From Abelmoschus esculentus (taxonomy: Eukaryota > Streptophyta > Magnoliopsida > Malvales > Malvaceae), in assembly GCA_035048815.1 (NCBI GenBank), contig JAUCBN010000006.1, positions 21,591,001 to 21,655,000 of the forward strand: a stretch of 64,000 nucleotides of DNA, given 5' to 3'. The notes beneath the pieces are model-generated. The model saw only the letters and a list, made by a program, of their open reading frames with translations. It did not search any database and was not told the origin of the DNA. The position numbers were made by a program, and so were the translations under genes. This document shows, in pieces, positions 25,961-37,122 of the stretch; positions within the stretch are counted from its first letter, which is position 1; each line of letters starts with the position of its first letter.

Positions 25961-27983
25961 TCATCCATAAAGTTTACCAACTTTTGACCAATCAAGTTTT
26001 GGTTGTGCAGGAAATTTCTTCAACAAAAACTTAAAAACAAGCTTACCAGATGATGCTGTTTCTTGTCGATAGCTATCAGCAAAGTACAACCCATCATAAA
26101 CATATTTATACTTTTCATTCTTCCCACGTTTATAGAAAAACTTCCGAATAACCCTTATAGGAGTTTTTGCCTCTGCACTGTTCTTTAGTGCAAGGTTTCC
26201 TGCTCTGAGTTTTTGGTCTTCTATAGGTTTCTTACCTTTAAGCTTTGGATTTTCACCTTCCCCTGAATAAATTAAGGAATCAGGAAACGCTCCTTCCTTT
26301 GACTCGAAAATATTGTCATATCGCCGGGAATCAACCACACTTATGGCTAGAATTTTTCCATCCAACTTCATATAATCTATGCCATGAATGTTTCGACAAT
26401 GGAGGCCGATAATATTCAGTTCAACTCTCCAATCAATGTGGTCACCGACTTCAATCCCTGGGATAGGACCCAAATGCTTATCCCTTTTGATCCATTTATG
26501 TTGCTCTAGAAGAATTGAAACAGCTTCAGATGTAAAACCAGCTTTTGATTTCCCTTCATTACCCCGTACAAGCTCATTGCAAACTTCTCTAAAAAGTTTA
26601 ATAATTCCCTTAACCTTGTCTCGATCAGTTTTCATGTCATTGTTAGTGATCAGCTCATCAGTGCTAAGACCAGCTTGCGAATAATTCACCTCCGCAGCTT
26701 TCACATGTTCATCATCGTTAAAAGATGCTCGAGAATCATGCGCTTTGAAACAATCTTCAACATTAAAGGTCTCTTCAAAATCATACGTGGAATCAGAACA
26801 GCATTCATCTGCAACAACCATTGACAAACTCACTCCTTTGTTAAGAGAAGTGTGACTTTGACTATCATCATGAACTACTTGATAGTTATACAAATTAAAT
26901 ACAGGTGCTCGACATTGATCATCCCCAACATTCGTTAACAAACTACTTTCTTCAACACCTGTGTACATATAAAGTTTAATTGCAGTAAAAACATCCAGTT
27001 TTTAGTTGCTCGTTACTAACAGCAACAAACAAGATTCTTTTAGTCAAAACTAAAGATAATAATTAAATAGAAAACCATAAAAAGCATAGACATACCTTCT
27101 TTTTTAGGTTTCATGCAAACATGATCACAAACATCAGTAGCTTCAGAAACATTCGGTGGCTTGGAGTCCCTAACATTTGTGCACGCATAAATATGATTTG
27201 CAATAGGAACATCAACTTCACATTGCTTGTCCTCAATGTTCGTTAACAAGCTGGATCCTTCAATACCTGTGTATTTGTAAGCATTAGTAGCAGCAGAGCA
27301 CCAACTTGAGATTGCTCACAAGAACAGAACCTGACAAGCAAGATTCTTTTGCATCTGTGAAGGCAAACTTTAGTTAAGATATAAGCTTCCATCGGCCTAT
27401 AAATTGTTAAAGACCATAGGTAAATCTTCCTTTTTAGGTTCTTTAATATATGTGCATGATAAACTTCAGTTAGAATATAAACATCGATCAGTTTGCCATC
27501 TCTAAAGACAATAAACATACCATCTTCCTTGTAATTTATGCTGGCAAGATCATGAGCATTGGTAGCAGTAGGAGCATTAAATGACTCAGAGGGCATAGAA
27601 TCCGAGCTATTGCTCTGATTAGAATATGTGCAGGCAGAAAAATTAACTGCATTAAGAACATCGAATCGTTTGCAATCTTCCATAGGAATTCCATTATCAG
27701 AAACAGATATCTGTTTTGTTAAAGCAATAGGAACATTCAACTTAACAGGAAAATCTCGTGAGACAGTAAACCTTTCTCGAATTTTTGGAGGGGGGTACTT
27801 CTTTAAAACAGGGCAGCGAGCATATGGGTGGACATCAGCAACCTCTTGTTCTTTTCTCAAGATCACTCCAAACTGTCTAGGATAGTTACGAACAGCAGAG
27901 GTTCTTCGTCGCTTACATTTTGACAAATCCACATTGCTTTTTGATGTATCTATATGGCCGTTGACTTGATATTGCAATTCCAT
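25961..27983 (-). CDS. SUVH5/6-derived SRA-domain protein lacking pre-SET and SET
   Basis: Three exons: 27521-27983, 27096-27266, 25961-26958; 543 residues. The N-terminus has the SUVH5/6-like basic motif KRRRTSAVRNYPRQFG (about residues 24-39). The SRA (YDG) domain spans about 375-530: GPIPGIEVGDHIDWRVELN, IIGLHCRNIHGIDYMK, EDQKLRAGNLALKNS, and YVYDGLYFADSYRQE. SRA domains bind methylated cytosine; in SUVH proteins they bring the SET histone H3K9 methyltransferase to methylated DNA. Here the frame stops at DWSKVGKLYG, right after the SRA, so no catalytic part exists. Exons 2 and 3 both begin with a G[IV]ExSSLLTN module and look duplicated. A GGC-repeat leader exon near 29200-29290 ending at a GT is a likely 5' UTR. 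The protein could be a reader without enzyme activity, or the gene may be dying. Confidence 0.8.
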
Positions 27984-29560
27984 GATAAACTCTGGAATTA
28001 ATTAATAAAACCTTAGGAAACTCAGTTGACTCAACTTTGTTGTTAAATTCAAGTAGTTTCACAAACCACAATTCTTGCATAAATTATGTAAATACTAGAA
28101 TACTAGTTCACAGCCGAGTCTCAAGAAACTCAATCTCATGAACAAAACCAACAATGCAAAGAAAAAAATCTGCAGCAGCACAATTAGAGCAATGTTTTGT
28201 TCTATGTTTCACTTATACATGTCCATATAGATGCAAGAATCGACAAATAATTTATGCTATGATCATGATAGTTGAGACATTCCGGATCGTCCCCAGGCAT
28301 ACTTGTCCAAAGGATATATCCTGTACATGGGATACCCTTGGGCACCTATACCATGCCAGGGATTCAAATAACTGTCTGCTACCATAATAGTAGGCAACTA
28401 TATAGTAGTAACGAGTATCAACACCATACAAAATCAATATTTCTGAAAATAACTATCCACAATGACCACAATAACATTCATGTATCCACAACCGCTATTT
28501 GCTTCACAGGTTTTGTTAAATTAAAGAACTTTCAACAACCTACACGTTCTCTCTCTCTATTCCCATATAAAAGGCTCAGAGCCATTTCTAAAATTTTAGT
28601 GGTTCAAGGTAAATTTTAAAAATTAGGCCCCTGTTAATAAATATCAAAAAATGAATTTAAAAGTATATCCATAATAATAAATATTAGAAAAAAATCATTA
28701 TAGTTAATAACAAATATTTAAAAAAGTTGAACTCCTAATAGTAGACCTCTCTAAATTAAATATTAGAAAAATATTAGACACCTAATCACAAGTATTAAAA
28801 AATTGACTCTATTGAGAAAAATTTAGACTTCTAATAATAGTTAATAAAAATTAAATTTTAAAAGTGTTCTTATAATAAATATTGAAAAAATTTTGAGTCT
28901 TTAATAAGATATGTAATAGAATTTTGCGCCAAAAATAATTTTAAAAACTTGAAAAAATAATTACCATAGTAACAAAGAAATGAATTAGAATTGTCAAAAC
29001 ATAACCAGAAGCATGCAATGAATGATTCAAATACACCCACAGCTTAGATCTCGGACTCTAGATAACAGGTACGACCATATGAACTAACCGCAAATATCAT
29101 AAAGAACATTGAACAAGTAATCTGAGTTCTTAAACTATAAAAAAGTATAAATAAAACGAAAACCCAATAATTTAAAGCAAGTTGAAAATGAAAAAAAGAC
29201 ATACAATGCTAAAGCAGAAACCACCGCCGCCGCCGCTTGGTAAATAAGTGAGGAGAGGGAAAACCCAAGCGCTTTTTATAGACAAAATGTAGTAATTATT
29301 TCCCTATTAGGAGACAGAAAGCTCTGAGATAAAGACGGAAAGTTCAAAAAGAAATCAATTTCTTTCAAATTTCGGATTTTTAGGCGAAAAAACAGTTTTG
29401 TATCCACCGTAAGGTTCTGAAAGGGTTCGAACTGTATTAGGGGTGAAAACTCAAAACTAGGGTACAGATACCCGTTTACCTTTTCCGTGAGAGTTGCAAA
29501 TTGCAATAATGATTAAACCCTGACTGCACCTTTTTAATTAAAAATCTATTTTTAATTGAA
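27984..29560. other. SRA-gene upstream region, with probable 5' UTR exon
   Basis: A (CCG)n stretch at 29222-29236 lies in a minus-strand GC-richer block that ends at a GT donor near 29200, a plausible non-coding first exon. 28610-28940 is a degenerate tandem repeat of taataaatattaaaaaatt-like units. Otherwise no gene is seen. Confidence 0.45.
28610..28940. repeat. Degenerate AT-rich tandem repeat
   Basis: Five or six variants of a unit built on ctaataataaatattaaaaa with a gactcct-like spacer recur every 40-60 bases. Too diverged to give an exact period by eye. Confidence 0.45.
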
Positions 29561-29569
29561 AAATATAAT

Positions 29570-30530
29570 CTTTTATTTAAATAGATAAAAATATATATAT
29601 TTTTAAGAATGAATATGTATTATTCGATAGGATGAGTTTACTGCATGCGTCGAATATCGTTGAATACCATTAATATTAAACACCGTTGAACACTATTAAA
29701 TTGATTAATAAAAATTAAAAATTTCAAGGACATAAATTATAATTAAATTTATTTTAAAAATAAAAATTAAATTTAATAAATATTTTATATTTCTTCATAG
29801 TATTTTTAATTAACATGTTCAAATCAAATATCCTCAAATCTTATCAATATCACAAACGCTAAACCCAGTAACTCCTCCTATCGCGATCACTATCACCACT
29901 GTCACCATTAGGATTCGGTTAATTTATCTCGCCACCGATCATTCCAAATCGTTTAACGGCTGAAATTGACATTCTACGCATTCACATATTGCTTGAATTT
30001 TTTCTATTATATTTCACGCATTTTCTATTAGGAACACCATAAAATTAACTTTCTTAGACTACTCCTTTGCCTTAATTTTAAAAAAAATACTTAGTTAATT
30101 GATTATATAACATGAAAATTTTGTCGGTAAACTATAAACGACGACGATGGCAATACCGAATACGGCTGTTACCGCAATATCCATTGTTACGACTAGAGAA
30201 GTATGGTTGAGAGGTTTCAATTGATGTAGAAGATAAACATGAATTATTCTTAATTTATAAAAGAGTTAGGTCTGATATTTTATTTTTATTATTTGAATTA
30301 AAAAGCATAATATATTAAAATATTAAATGTTTGTTTAATTTAGTTTTTATTTTTAAAATAATTTTAATTTAATTTTAGTCCTTGAAATTTTATATATTTT
30401 TTTTTAAAATATAATAATAGTCACCAGTGTTCAACGTTAGTGATATTCAACGGTGTGCGACGTTCATTATAAAATTTTTCTTATTCAATATGTATATTAT
30501 ATATATATATTTAATTGAATTGTTTATTTT
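29570..30530. mobile_element. Putative foldback element with about 140-230-base inverted arms
   Basis: Left arm at about 29640-29785 (cgttgaataccattaatatt, aaatttcaaggacataaatt, attttaaaaataaaaattaa) is inverted at about 30320-30475 (agtccttgaaatttta, tttttatttttaaaataatt, gtgttcaacgttagtgatat). The middle 500 bases are unlike the arms and GC-richer in places (ctatcgcgatcactatcacc; cgacgacgatggcaatacc). Target duplication not identified. Confidence 0.5.
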
Positions 30531-31990
30531 TATCGACTTATATTAAGTAAAAAGGTTGGTCGTAAGTTTTAAAGTTATGCTATATTTAGGATGAAGATTA
30601 ATCTATCATTCGATATTTTACCGAGACTATTTGTTGTTGGTTCAATATTCAATTATTGGTCATAAAATTGTTTGTTTTGTTTCGATTATAAGACCTGGCA
30701 AAGTTTTACGGAAGGTAAAAAAAAAAATCAAAATGAAACATTTTTTTATTTTAGAAGACTCGAATTCGATCAGTTTATCTGTACAATCCGTGTTTCGAAA
30801 GTTATTTTTTTCTGAATTATTGAACTGTAAGAGTGTAACTATGAAATACCAGATGTTCTGGAATTAGATTTCATGCTGCACTTTTTGGAGGATAGTTTCT
30901 TTTGTCTTCCATGTTGGTTGATTGGTTCTCTGTGACTTGTGCTCACAGATTTGATATTATACTCAGTGTCTTTCGGTTTCTTGTTTACCCACAGGCCTCA
31001 TTGATATGGCCAACACGACAAAAACATGTCAAATGTTCCCTGCTGATATGTAGGGTAATGAATCTTCGTCGATGATGTTGTTGGTATGTTCGTGTCACGT
31101 TTGAAAAGAAACAAGATGTATTAATCTCACATCGAAAAAAAAGATATATAAATAATGGCGCTGTATATCCTATCAAACATGTCTTCTAAGGAAGGGTAAT
31201 GGTCCTGTGACAAATAGTATCAGTTTGACTGTTCAATTTCACACCGATTACCCATAAGAGAGATAGCTAAGGTGAACAATCGTGACAAAGAAACCAACTA
31301 CGAGAGCAGAAGTCTTGAAAAAAAAGGAAGTCTTGAAATATATAAACGATGACGATACATGAGACATATCTTTTAGGAAGAGGTGACACTTGCACCTGCA
31401 TCCTAATCGAGCGGTTCTAGCATGTTTTATATAGGCTTTACACCCGAGCAGGAGATGGCAGCACACGAGTCCATGGAAATACAGCAGAAACCGAAAGATT
31501 GTTACCGAAATTCTGCCTGCTAAGTTCTTTCAATCCGAGGAATATGACCAGCAGTACCTCGGTTTGGTTCTAAACAATCTACCGGGAAAGGGTGCAACGA
31601 TCTAATCCGATGCTACGGCGGAGTTCCCACCATTCGATATGCAGCTTTTAGCTTGTGATTGTCTACATAGTTTTCTGCTTGTCTGTCACTAGCACATTAG
31701 ACTTCTAAACCTCCTTTTCTAATGGAAAATGGAATGAATGCCTGCTGATTAATGTAGTTACAGAGCATGGTTATCGTCAATCGGGCGATGATATTAATAC
31801 GGAAATGGACACCGTCGGTAATCTTCGGTTAATTATCCGATTCACGGTCTTTATAATTCATCAATCGAAAGAGGAAAAAATGTTCATATGAAATCTGCAT
31901 ATTTGCCTGAGTTCTGTGTTGGTGTTCAACAATGTGACATAATCTATGATATTAATATGGACTAATGGTGCATTTCTATGAACATTATTC
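30531..31990. other. Intergenic region downstream of the phytocyanin gene
   Basis: No supportable gene. 31080-31170 (tattaatctcacatcgaaaa, then tatataaataatggc) resembles the promoter part of short LTRs but no partner LTR was found. Confidence 0.4.
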
Positions 31991-32639
31991 TCAAATGTGG
32001 AACAGACCCAACGCCATAAATTGGAAGGCTAATATGACAACAAGATATCCAATTCCACCATTGATAAACCCATCTGAACTGGGAATAACAGTTGTAGGAT
32101 CATTGTTCTTCGAGGATGGGTTCGGAGTTGTATCTCGAGGTTGTGCTTCAGGCGCACCGGCAGTTGACGTTGCTCGATCGTCTTCTACATTGACTCGAAG
32201 CTTCATCCCTCCAAGACAATGCAACCTGTTGCCACAAACAAAGTATCTAGCTCCAGCATTTGACAGTGTCACGGTTGTGTTCCCATTGGAAAATGTTGTT
32301 AAACTATTCGACATATTGCAAGTTCCGAAACCCTCTTTTGTAACCTCGTTTACGCTGTGAGACGACGAGTATTGGAACACTACAGAGAAACAAGAACCAA
32401 ACCAGAATTTGTCACTTAATCTCGGATCGAAAAACAATCGTCCGGAGACGAAAAGATTGCAAGAAAGAAAAGAACTTACATAGAACATCACCAACGTTGA
32501 AACTCTTGGCTGCAGCCCAAGAATCAATATCAGTGCTTATGTCCCAGCCAGAAGTGTCCCCGACAACATATGTTGCTGCATGAGTTGTTAATGCAAAGCA
32601 GAAAAATGCAAGAAAACCGACCAGAACCAGCTTAGCCAT
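31991..32639 (-). CDS. Phytocyanin (uclacyanin/mavicyanin-like blue copper protein), GPI-anchored
   Basis: Two exons: 32480-32639 and 31991-32379; 182 residues. The start MAKLVLVGFLAFF gives a signal peptide of about 21-22 residues; upstream in-frame methionines at 32684 and 32675 would spoil it. The mature domain starts ATYVVGDTSGW. Type-1 copper ligands are visible as His61 (YSSSH), Cys102 (YFVCG), His107 and Met112 (HCLGGMK), a Met-ligand site as in uclacyanins and mavicyanins. Cys74 and Cys108 can form the conserved disulfide. A Pro/Ser/Thr-rich linker (about 120-155) and a hydrophobic tail (IGYLVVILAFQFMALGLF) point to a GPI anchor at the plasma membrane or wall. Physiological electron-transfer partners of such proteins are unknown. 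Confidence 0.92.
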
Positions 32640-33129
32640 GGACTTGGTATGTTTTGGAGGATTAAAATTTGGCATTAAATACATGTATGTAACTTAGAGG
32701 ATTGATTATTATTAGATGACCTAACTTTAGATCTGCAGATGCCTTTCTAAAGTCAATAGAAAGGGGTTTAGGAGTCGGATGGGCGAGGGGTTTATCTGCC
32801 TCACCAGAAGACTACTTCACTTTCACCCACTCCTCAACAACTCCGTTGGCCGAAAACTATCAAATATATAACACATCGACGAAGTCGGGTGCAAATTATT
32901 TGTTCCGTTATTATGTTTTTTGTATGTCATATTTTAAAATAACGAGTTTAGGGTTTGAAGTTACGGGTTATGTCTACGGTTTAAGAAAATAATGATAGAG
33001 TTACAGCTTAGAGTTTAGAAGCTAAAAATTAAGGTTATAGTTTAAAATTAAAATTTTAATATTTTTTTAATGTAAGACATAAAAAGGACAAACTAGAAAT
33101 TCTCTGTCTCTTGTTGAAAATTTCTAAAA

Positions 33130-33300
33130 ATTTAAATTTTAAATCGTAATCTTATTTTTTCTATCCTACACCCTAAAATATACGTTACCCATAATTTCCT
33201 AAACTCTATCCATAACTCATAATCTTAAACCCTAAACCCTCTCAGCAAAGGCACAAATAAAATGAAGGCATGAAAAAGAGAGACGATTTGCACCGAAAAA
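33130..33300 (-). repeat. Dispersed repeat with telomere-like motifs, copy 2
   Basis: In reverse complement this reads gcaaatcgtctctctttttc, attttatttgtgcctttgc, agagggtttagggttta and attttagggtgtaggat, in the same order as the plus-strand copy at 2850-3060. Confidence 0.55.
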
Positions 33301-33782
33301 AAAACACAATTTCGAATAAAAAAATTTACTCGAAAAATCATCTCAAAAATTTTCTAAATCCCGAATAAAAACTCAAAAATAAGCTTTAGTATTTTAAATA
33401 ATTAATTTAACATTTTCATTAATGAACCATAAAAATGTTTGTCAAGCATATTATTTTTTATTATTTTGTTAAAAACAATTAATTTAGTATTTTATTAATA
33501 CAATTAAAACAATAAAGGATAACTATTAATTGTTATTTGAGAACTTATCGAAGTTGTAAAAATAAAAAATAAGATCCTTAATAGTAATTTATGTTATTCT
33601 GATATCGGTTGTGATTCAGGTTTATTAACTTTTTCTAAAAGATAAAGTCTTAAATGGGAGCTCATGTTGCTCTCCTTTTAAGACGATAAGGGTGGTGATG
33701 CAGATCAATACTAATTTTTTTAAAGCTTCGTTCAGATTTGAATTTTTTTGAACAAGCTATAATGATTGCTCTCCACTATTTA

Positions 33783-33885
33783 AAATTGATCGCTCAATTA
33801 CTTTATTGGTATCGTTAGTGCTTGAACCCGTGATCTCTAAAAACAATAACTATCCATTAACCACTTAGACTAGAGGACTCGTGCT
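33783..33885 (-). mobile_element. SINE-like tRNA-derived fragment, copy 3
   Basis: Minus strand: an A-box-like tagtctaagtggttaatgg and a B-box-like cacgggttcaagcactaa about 30 bases apart, then aagtaattgagcgatcaat. This is the most tRNA-like of the three copies. Confidence 0.55.
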
Positions 33886-34262
33886 ATTTGAACTAGTTTT
33901 AAACTATACTATTTATACTTTCATAAAATTTTCCGGGGATTAATTAACATTGTCTTAAGCTATGTAATTTCCATATATAAAAAGTAAATTTCTTAATAAA
34001 GAATCATAGGCTGATTTTTCTGTGTTTGACTTGGGAATGTATAGGATGCCACTATAAAATGCACAGTTTTCGGACATATCTAACAAACTTTAATTTAGTT
34101 CCAAACTAAACCAAAACAAAATATCTTCACACTTTTGTCTCTCTTACAACAAAAACAATAACAAGCTCTAAATTTTATTTTATTTCCTTTTCCTTTTTTG
34201 TCAAGTAAAGGGACCCATCCTTCCACCAACAGACAAGCTCGAGTTCTGTCAAACCAACAGCC

Positions 34263-37122
34263 ATGAATGCTGAATAGTATGCTTCAAGATCAGTGGATTT
34301 TAGATTTTTTTTGTTCTTAGTTATTTTTCTTTGTTTTGCTTATGGTTTTCTTCTTTATTGCAATGTATGGATCTGTCCTGATAGTTTTTTTTTTATCAAA
34401 AGTTATTGCTTTATTAGAATCTTTTCCATTTTAATCAGAAAACAAAGCTGAATTGTTTGATTTTGAACAAGAAGTTAGATCAAAGAACCGTTGAGTTCTG
34501 GCTCTGGTTCTGGAGTTCTCAATGTCTGGTTTTTGCATGTTCATGACTTCGTTTTAATCAAAGAAATGTGGTTTAATGTTTGGGGTTTTCTATGTCTGCT
34601 TTATGATGGTTTTGTATTACAATGAAAACATAGCCTTATTATAGACTGATGCTCTAGACATTTCCGAGTTTGAATAAATAAAGTTTTGTTTGTGTTTTTT
34701 TTTGAAGGTGTTTATGTTTGTTTAAATCATTAATATTGTGTTTGTTATTTATTTTTAAAGATATTTTTGTTTGTTTGTAAACCATTTGCGAACATGTTCG
34801 TTCAACGTTCTTAAATATATTCGTTTATAGTCAAATTGATAAAATTACACCACTAATCCTTAAGCTCCTTAGACTTTACTGTTTAAACTCCAAAATTCAC
34901 CTTGTGTTCAATTCAATCATTATCTTCACCAATATTTCAAATGTAGAAAAATAAAAGAAAATAGGAAACATGGTAAACAAGCTTATAAACGCATTAATAA
35001 ACGAGTTTGTCATGAACATAAACGAAACAGACATGCCTATTTCTTGTTTATCCGTTCATTTATTAAACGAATATAAAAATTTTGTTCACACTTGTTTATT
35101 TAGCTTAATAAACGTACATAAATGAAGTTATACGAATAGTTCATCGTGCATTTACACCCGTCTGAATGCTATCATTTTATGTTCAGGGTTCTAGGTTTGC
35201 AACGCCATGGATTTATCTCAACCTGTTGTTTAGTTGCAATGTTAACAGGTTGTTAACTTTGCAGTGACTATTTATTCAAGCTTTTGCTAATTGGAGACTC
35301 TGGAGTTGGAAAATCATGTCTTCTTCTGAGATTTGCTGTAATTTTCCTGTATCCATCCTTAATCAAAATGCTTGTGTTAATTAAGCATACGATCGGATCG
35401 GCTCTCTCCGATGCGTCGTTTACTGGTTTTGTAGCCGGTTCCGAAATGATCCCTTATATCTGACTACATTTCCTATGGCTCAACTACAGGATGATTCATA
35501 TCTTGAGAGTTATATAAGCACCATTGGCGTGGATTTTGTGAGCATTTCTGACCCGTAGGTGGAAATAATCTTTCCTTTTGTTCGAATTTTTCGACTTATA
35601 TGTTCGTTCTATGGCCTATGCTGCACAGAAAATACGCACTGTGGAGCAAGATGGGAAGACTCTAAAACTTCAAATTGTGAGAATCTTTACTTATATATGC
35701 TTTATTTCTGTTCGCCGGACATGAAAATCATATCCATCGGGCATCGTTTCCCATCGGTTGTGGAGTCTCATCACCCGGTTATTGTTTGATTTGCTGTTTC
35801 CCATGGATTTTGGCTCTGGTCTTGTGTTTATTCATCTGTTCTTCACCATGCAGTGGGATACTGCAGGGCAAGAACGGTTCCGGACAATCACTAGCAGCTA
35901 CTACCGAGGGGCACATGGCATTATAGTAAGTTATCTTCTTGACAAGCTTCTTCATCGTTGTTCTTGTTTCGGTACATGTTTTTTGCATGCTACGGACAAG
36001 TTTATAACCTGTGTTCCATATCTGGCAGATAGTTTATGATGTTACCGACCAAGCAAGCTTCCACAATGTGAATCAATGGCTGAATGAAATCGATCGTTAT
36101 GCAAGTGGGAATGTGAACAAGCTTCTGGTCGGAAACAAGTGTGATCTTATTGCTAAAAAAGAAGTTCCGTATGAAACCGCCAAGGTACTCGTGGTTCAAA
36201 GCCCTCTCCTACTTATTTTCATGAACTAATAGGAAGCTAGCACGGTCCCACCTAAGGTTGATAGTGAGTATATCGAGCTATTCAAGTTTATTTGGATCAA
36301 AATTTAATTTAAGTGAGTTTAACTTGAGGTTTTTAATAAATTGAGTCGAGCCAATTCAAGTTCGGTTCGAAAAACTCGTGAAGAGACGGAGTAATTATAC
36401 ATGTATATGTTTTATAAGTAATTTCTTCAGTAAAAGAAAAACAATAAAATAAATTAACTAAAATAAATTGGATACTATATGTTTGTATTTTAAGAATATT
36501 TTTTAGTTATTTGGATTAATTTAATTTTGGGGCATTCCTTTTCCTTTTCCGACATTGAATTTTGTTTCCGCGTTGATTATGAAAAGGTTTTTAACTAGAA
36601 CTTATCTTTTAAAAAATTATAGTGAAATTATTTATTTCGAGTCGAGTCGAGTCAAGCCTGACGAACTTCTTACCCGAACCGAGTCTTATAAATTTTGAAC
36701 CGAGCTTAAACTTAAAATTTTGAGTTCGTCGAATCTCCAACCCGAACCGAACACAGCTATATTCCAAGTTGAATCAAACCTGATTAAACCCGTGTTCGAC
36801 TTAGTTCGACTCGTTATCCCCCTAGTGACACCCATAATGTTCTGTCAACAGGCCTTTGCAGATGGACTTGGCATTCCATTTATGGAGACTAGTGCAAAGG
36901 ATGCTACTAATGTGGAGCAGGCTTTTATGGCAATGGCCGGTGATATTAAGAACAGGTACCTATTTTGCCTGAATGACACATTCTTTTCGGACTCCGATTA
37001 CGATCCTGTTGATTCTTGGTTTTGTCAGGATGGCAAGTCAGCCGGCGTTAAACAATGCTAGGCCGCCGATGGTGCAGATACGAGGACAACCGGTTAACCA
37101 GAAGACGGGTTGCTGCTCTTAA
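34263..37122 (+). CDS. RABD2: Rab GTPase, RABD2/Rab1 type, complete
   Basis: Eight exons: 34263-34276 (only MNAE plus two bases), 35265-35337, 35490-35537, 35629-35676, 35854-35925, 36029-36184, 36852-36955, 37029-37122; 202 residues. Rab1-class GTPases drive vesicle traffic between ER and Golgi. Motifs: P-loop GDSGVGKS (15-22), effector region [13 protein letters not shown], switch [21 protein letters not shown] (from 62), guanine specificity NKCD (121-124) and ETSAK (149-153). The C-terminus CCS carries the cysteines for geranylgeranylation. The 14-base first exon is supported by the ATG, a GTATGC donor and exact phase with exon 2. Intron 1 is nearly 1 kb and intron 6 holds a 600-base gagtcgag-rich transposon relic. 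Confidence 0.93.
34690..35160. mobile_element. Small element in RABD2 intron 1, same family as 58971-59630
   Basis: Carries gcgaacatgttcgttcaacg and ends cgtgcatttacacccgtc, matching words and end (tgaacacgttcg; gtgtaaatga inverted) of the minisatellite-bearing element at 58971-59630. Left end not precise. Confidence 0.4.
36235..36840. mobile_element. Gagtcgag-rich transposon relic in RABD2 intron 6
   Basis: Rich in gagtcgagtcgagtc, aaccgagcttaaac and cgacttagttcgactcg, with an end ccccctagtgacaccc. Composition is like the hAT-type miniature elements at 4877-5371 and 58125-58745. Ends and target duplication are unclear. Confidence 0.4.

Larger units (their letters stand above)
32640..34262. 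other. Intergenic, repeat-rich
   Basis: 32640-32880 is the likely phytocyanin promoter. 33130-33300 holds the second copy of the TTTAGGG-containing repeat and 33783-33885 a SINE-like fragment. 34080-34262 is the probable RABD promoter and leader. No other gene is seen. Confidence 0.5.

Noticed and set aside
26388..26684. Plus-strand open frame within the SRA gene
   Set aside because: Shadow of the minus-strand coding exon.
33783..33885. Functional tRNA gene
   Set aside because: Box A and box B are present but the cloverleaf stems do not pair and related copies are diverged; a SINE head fits better.
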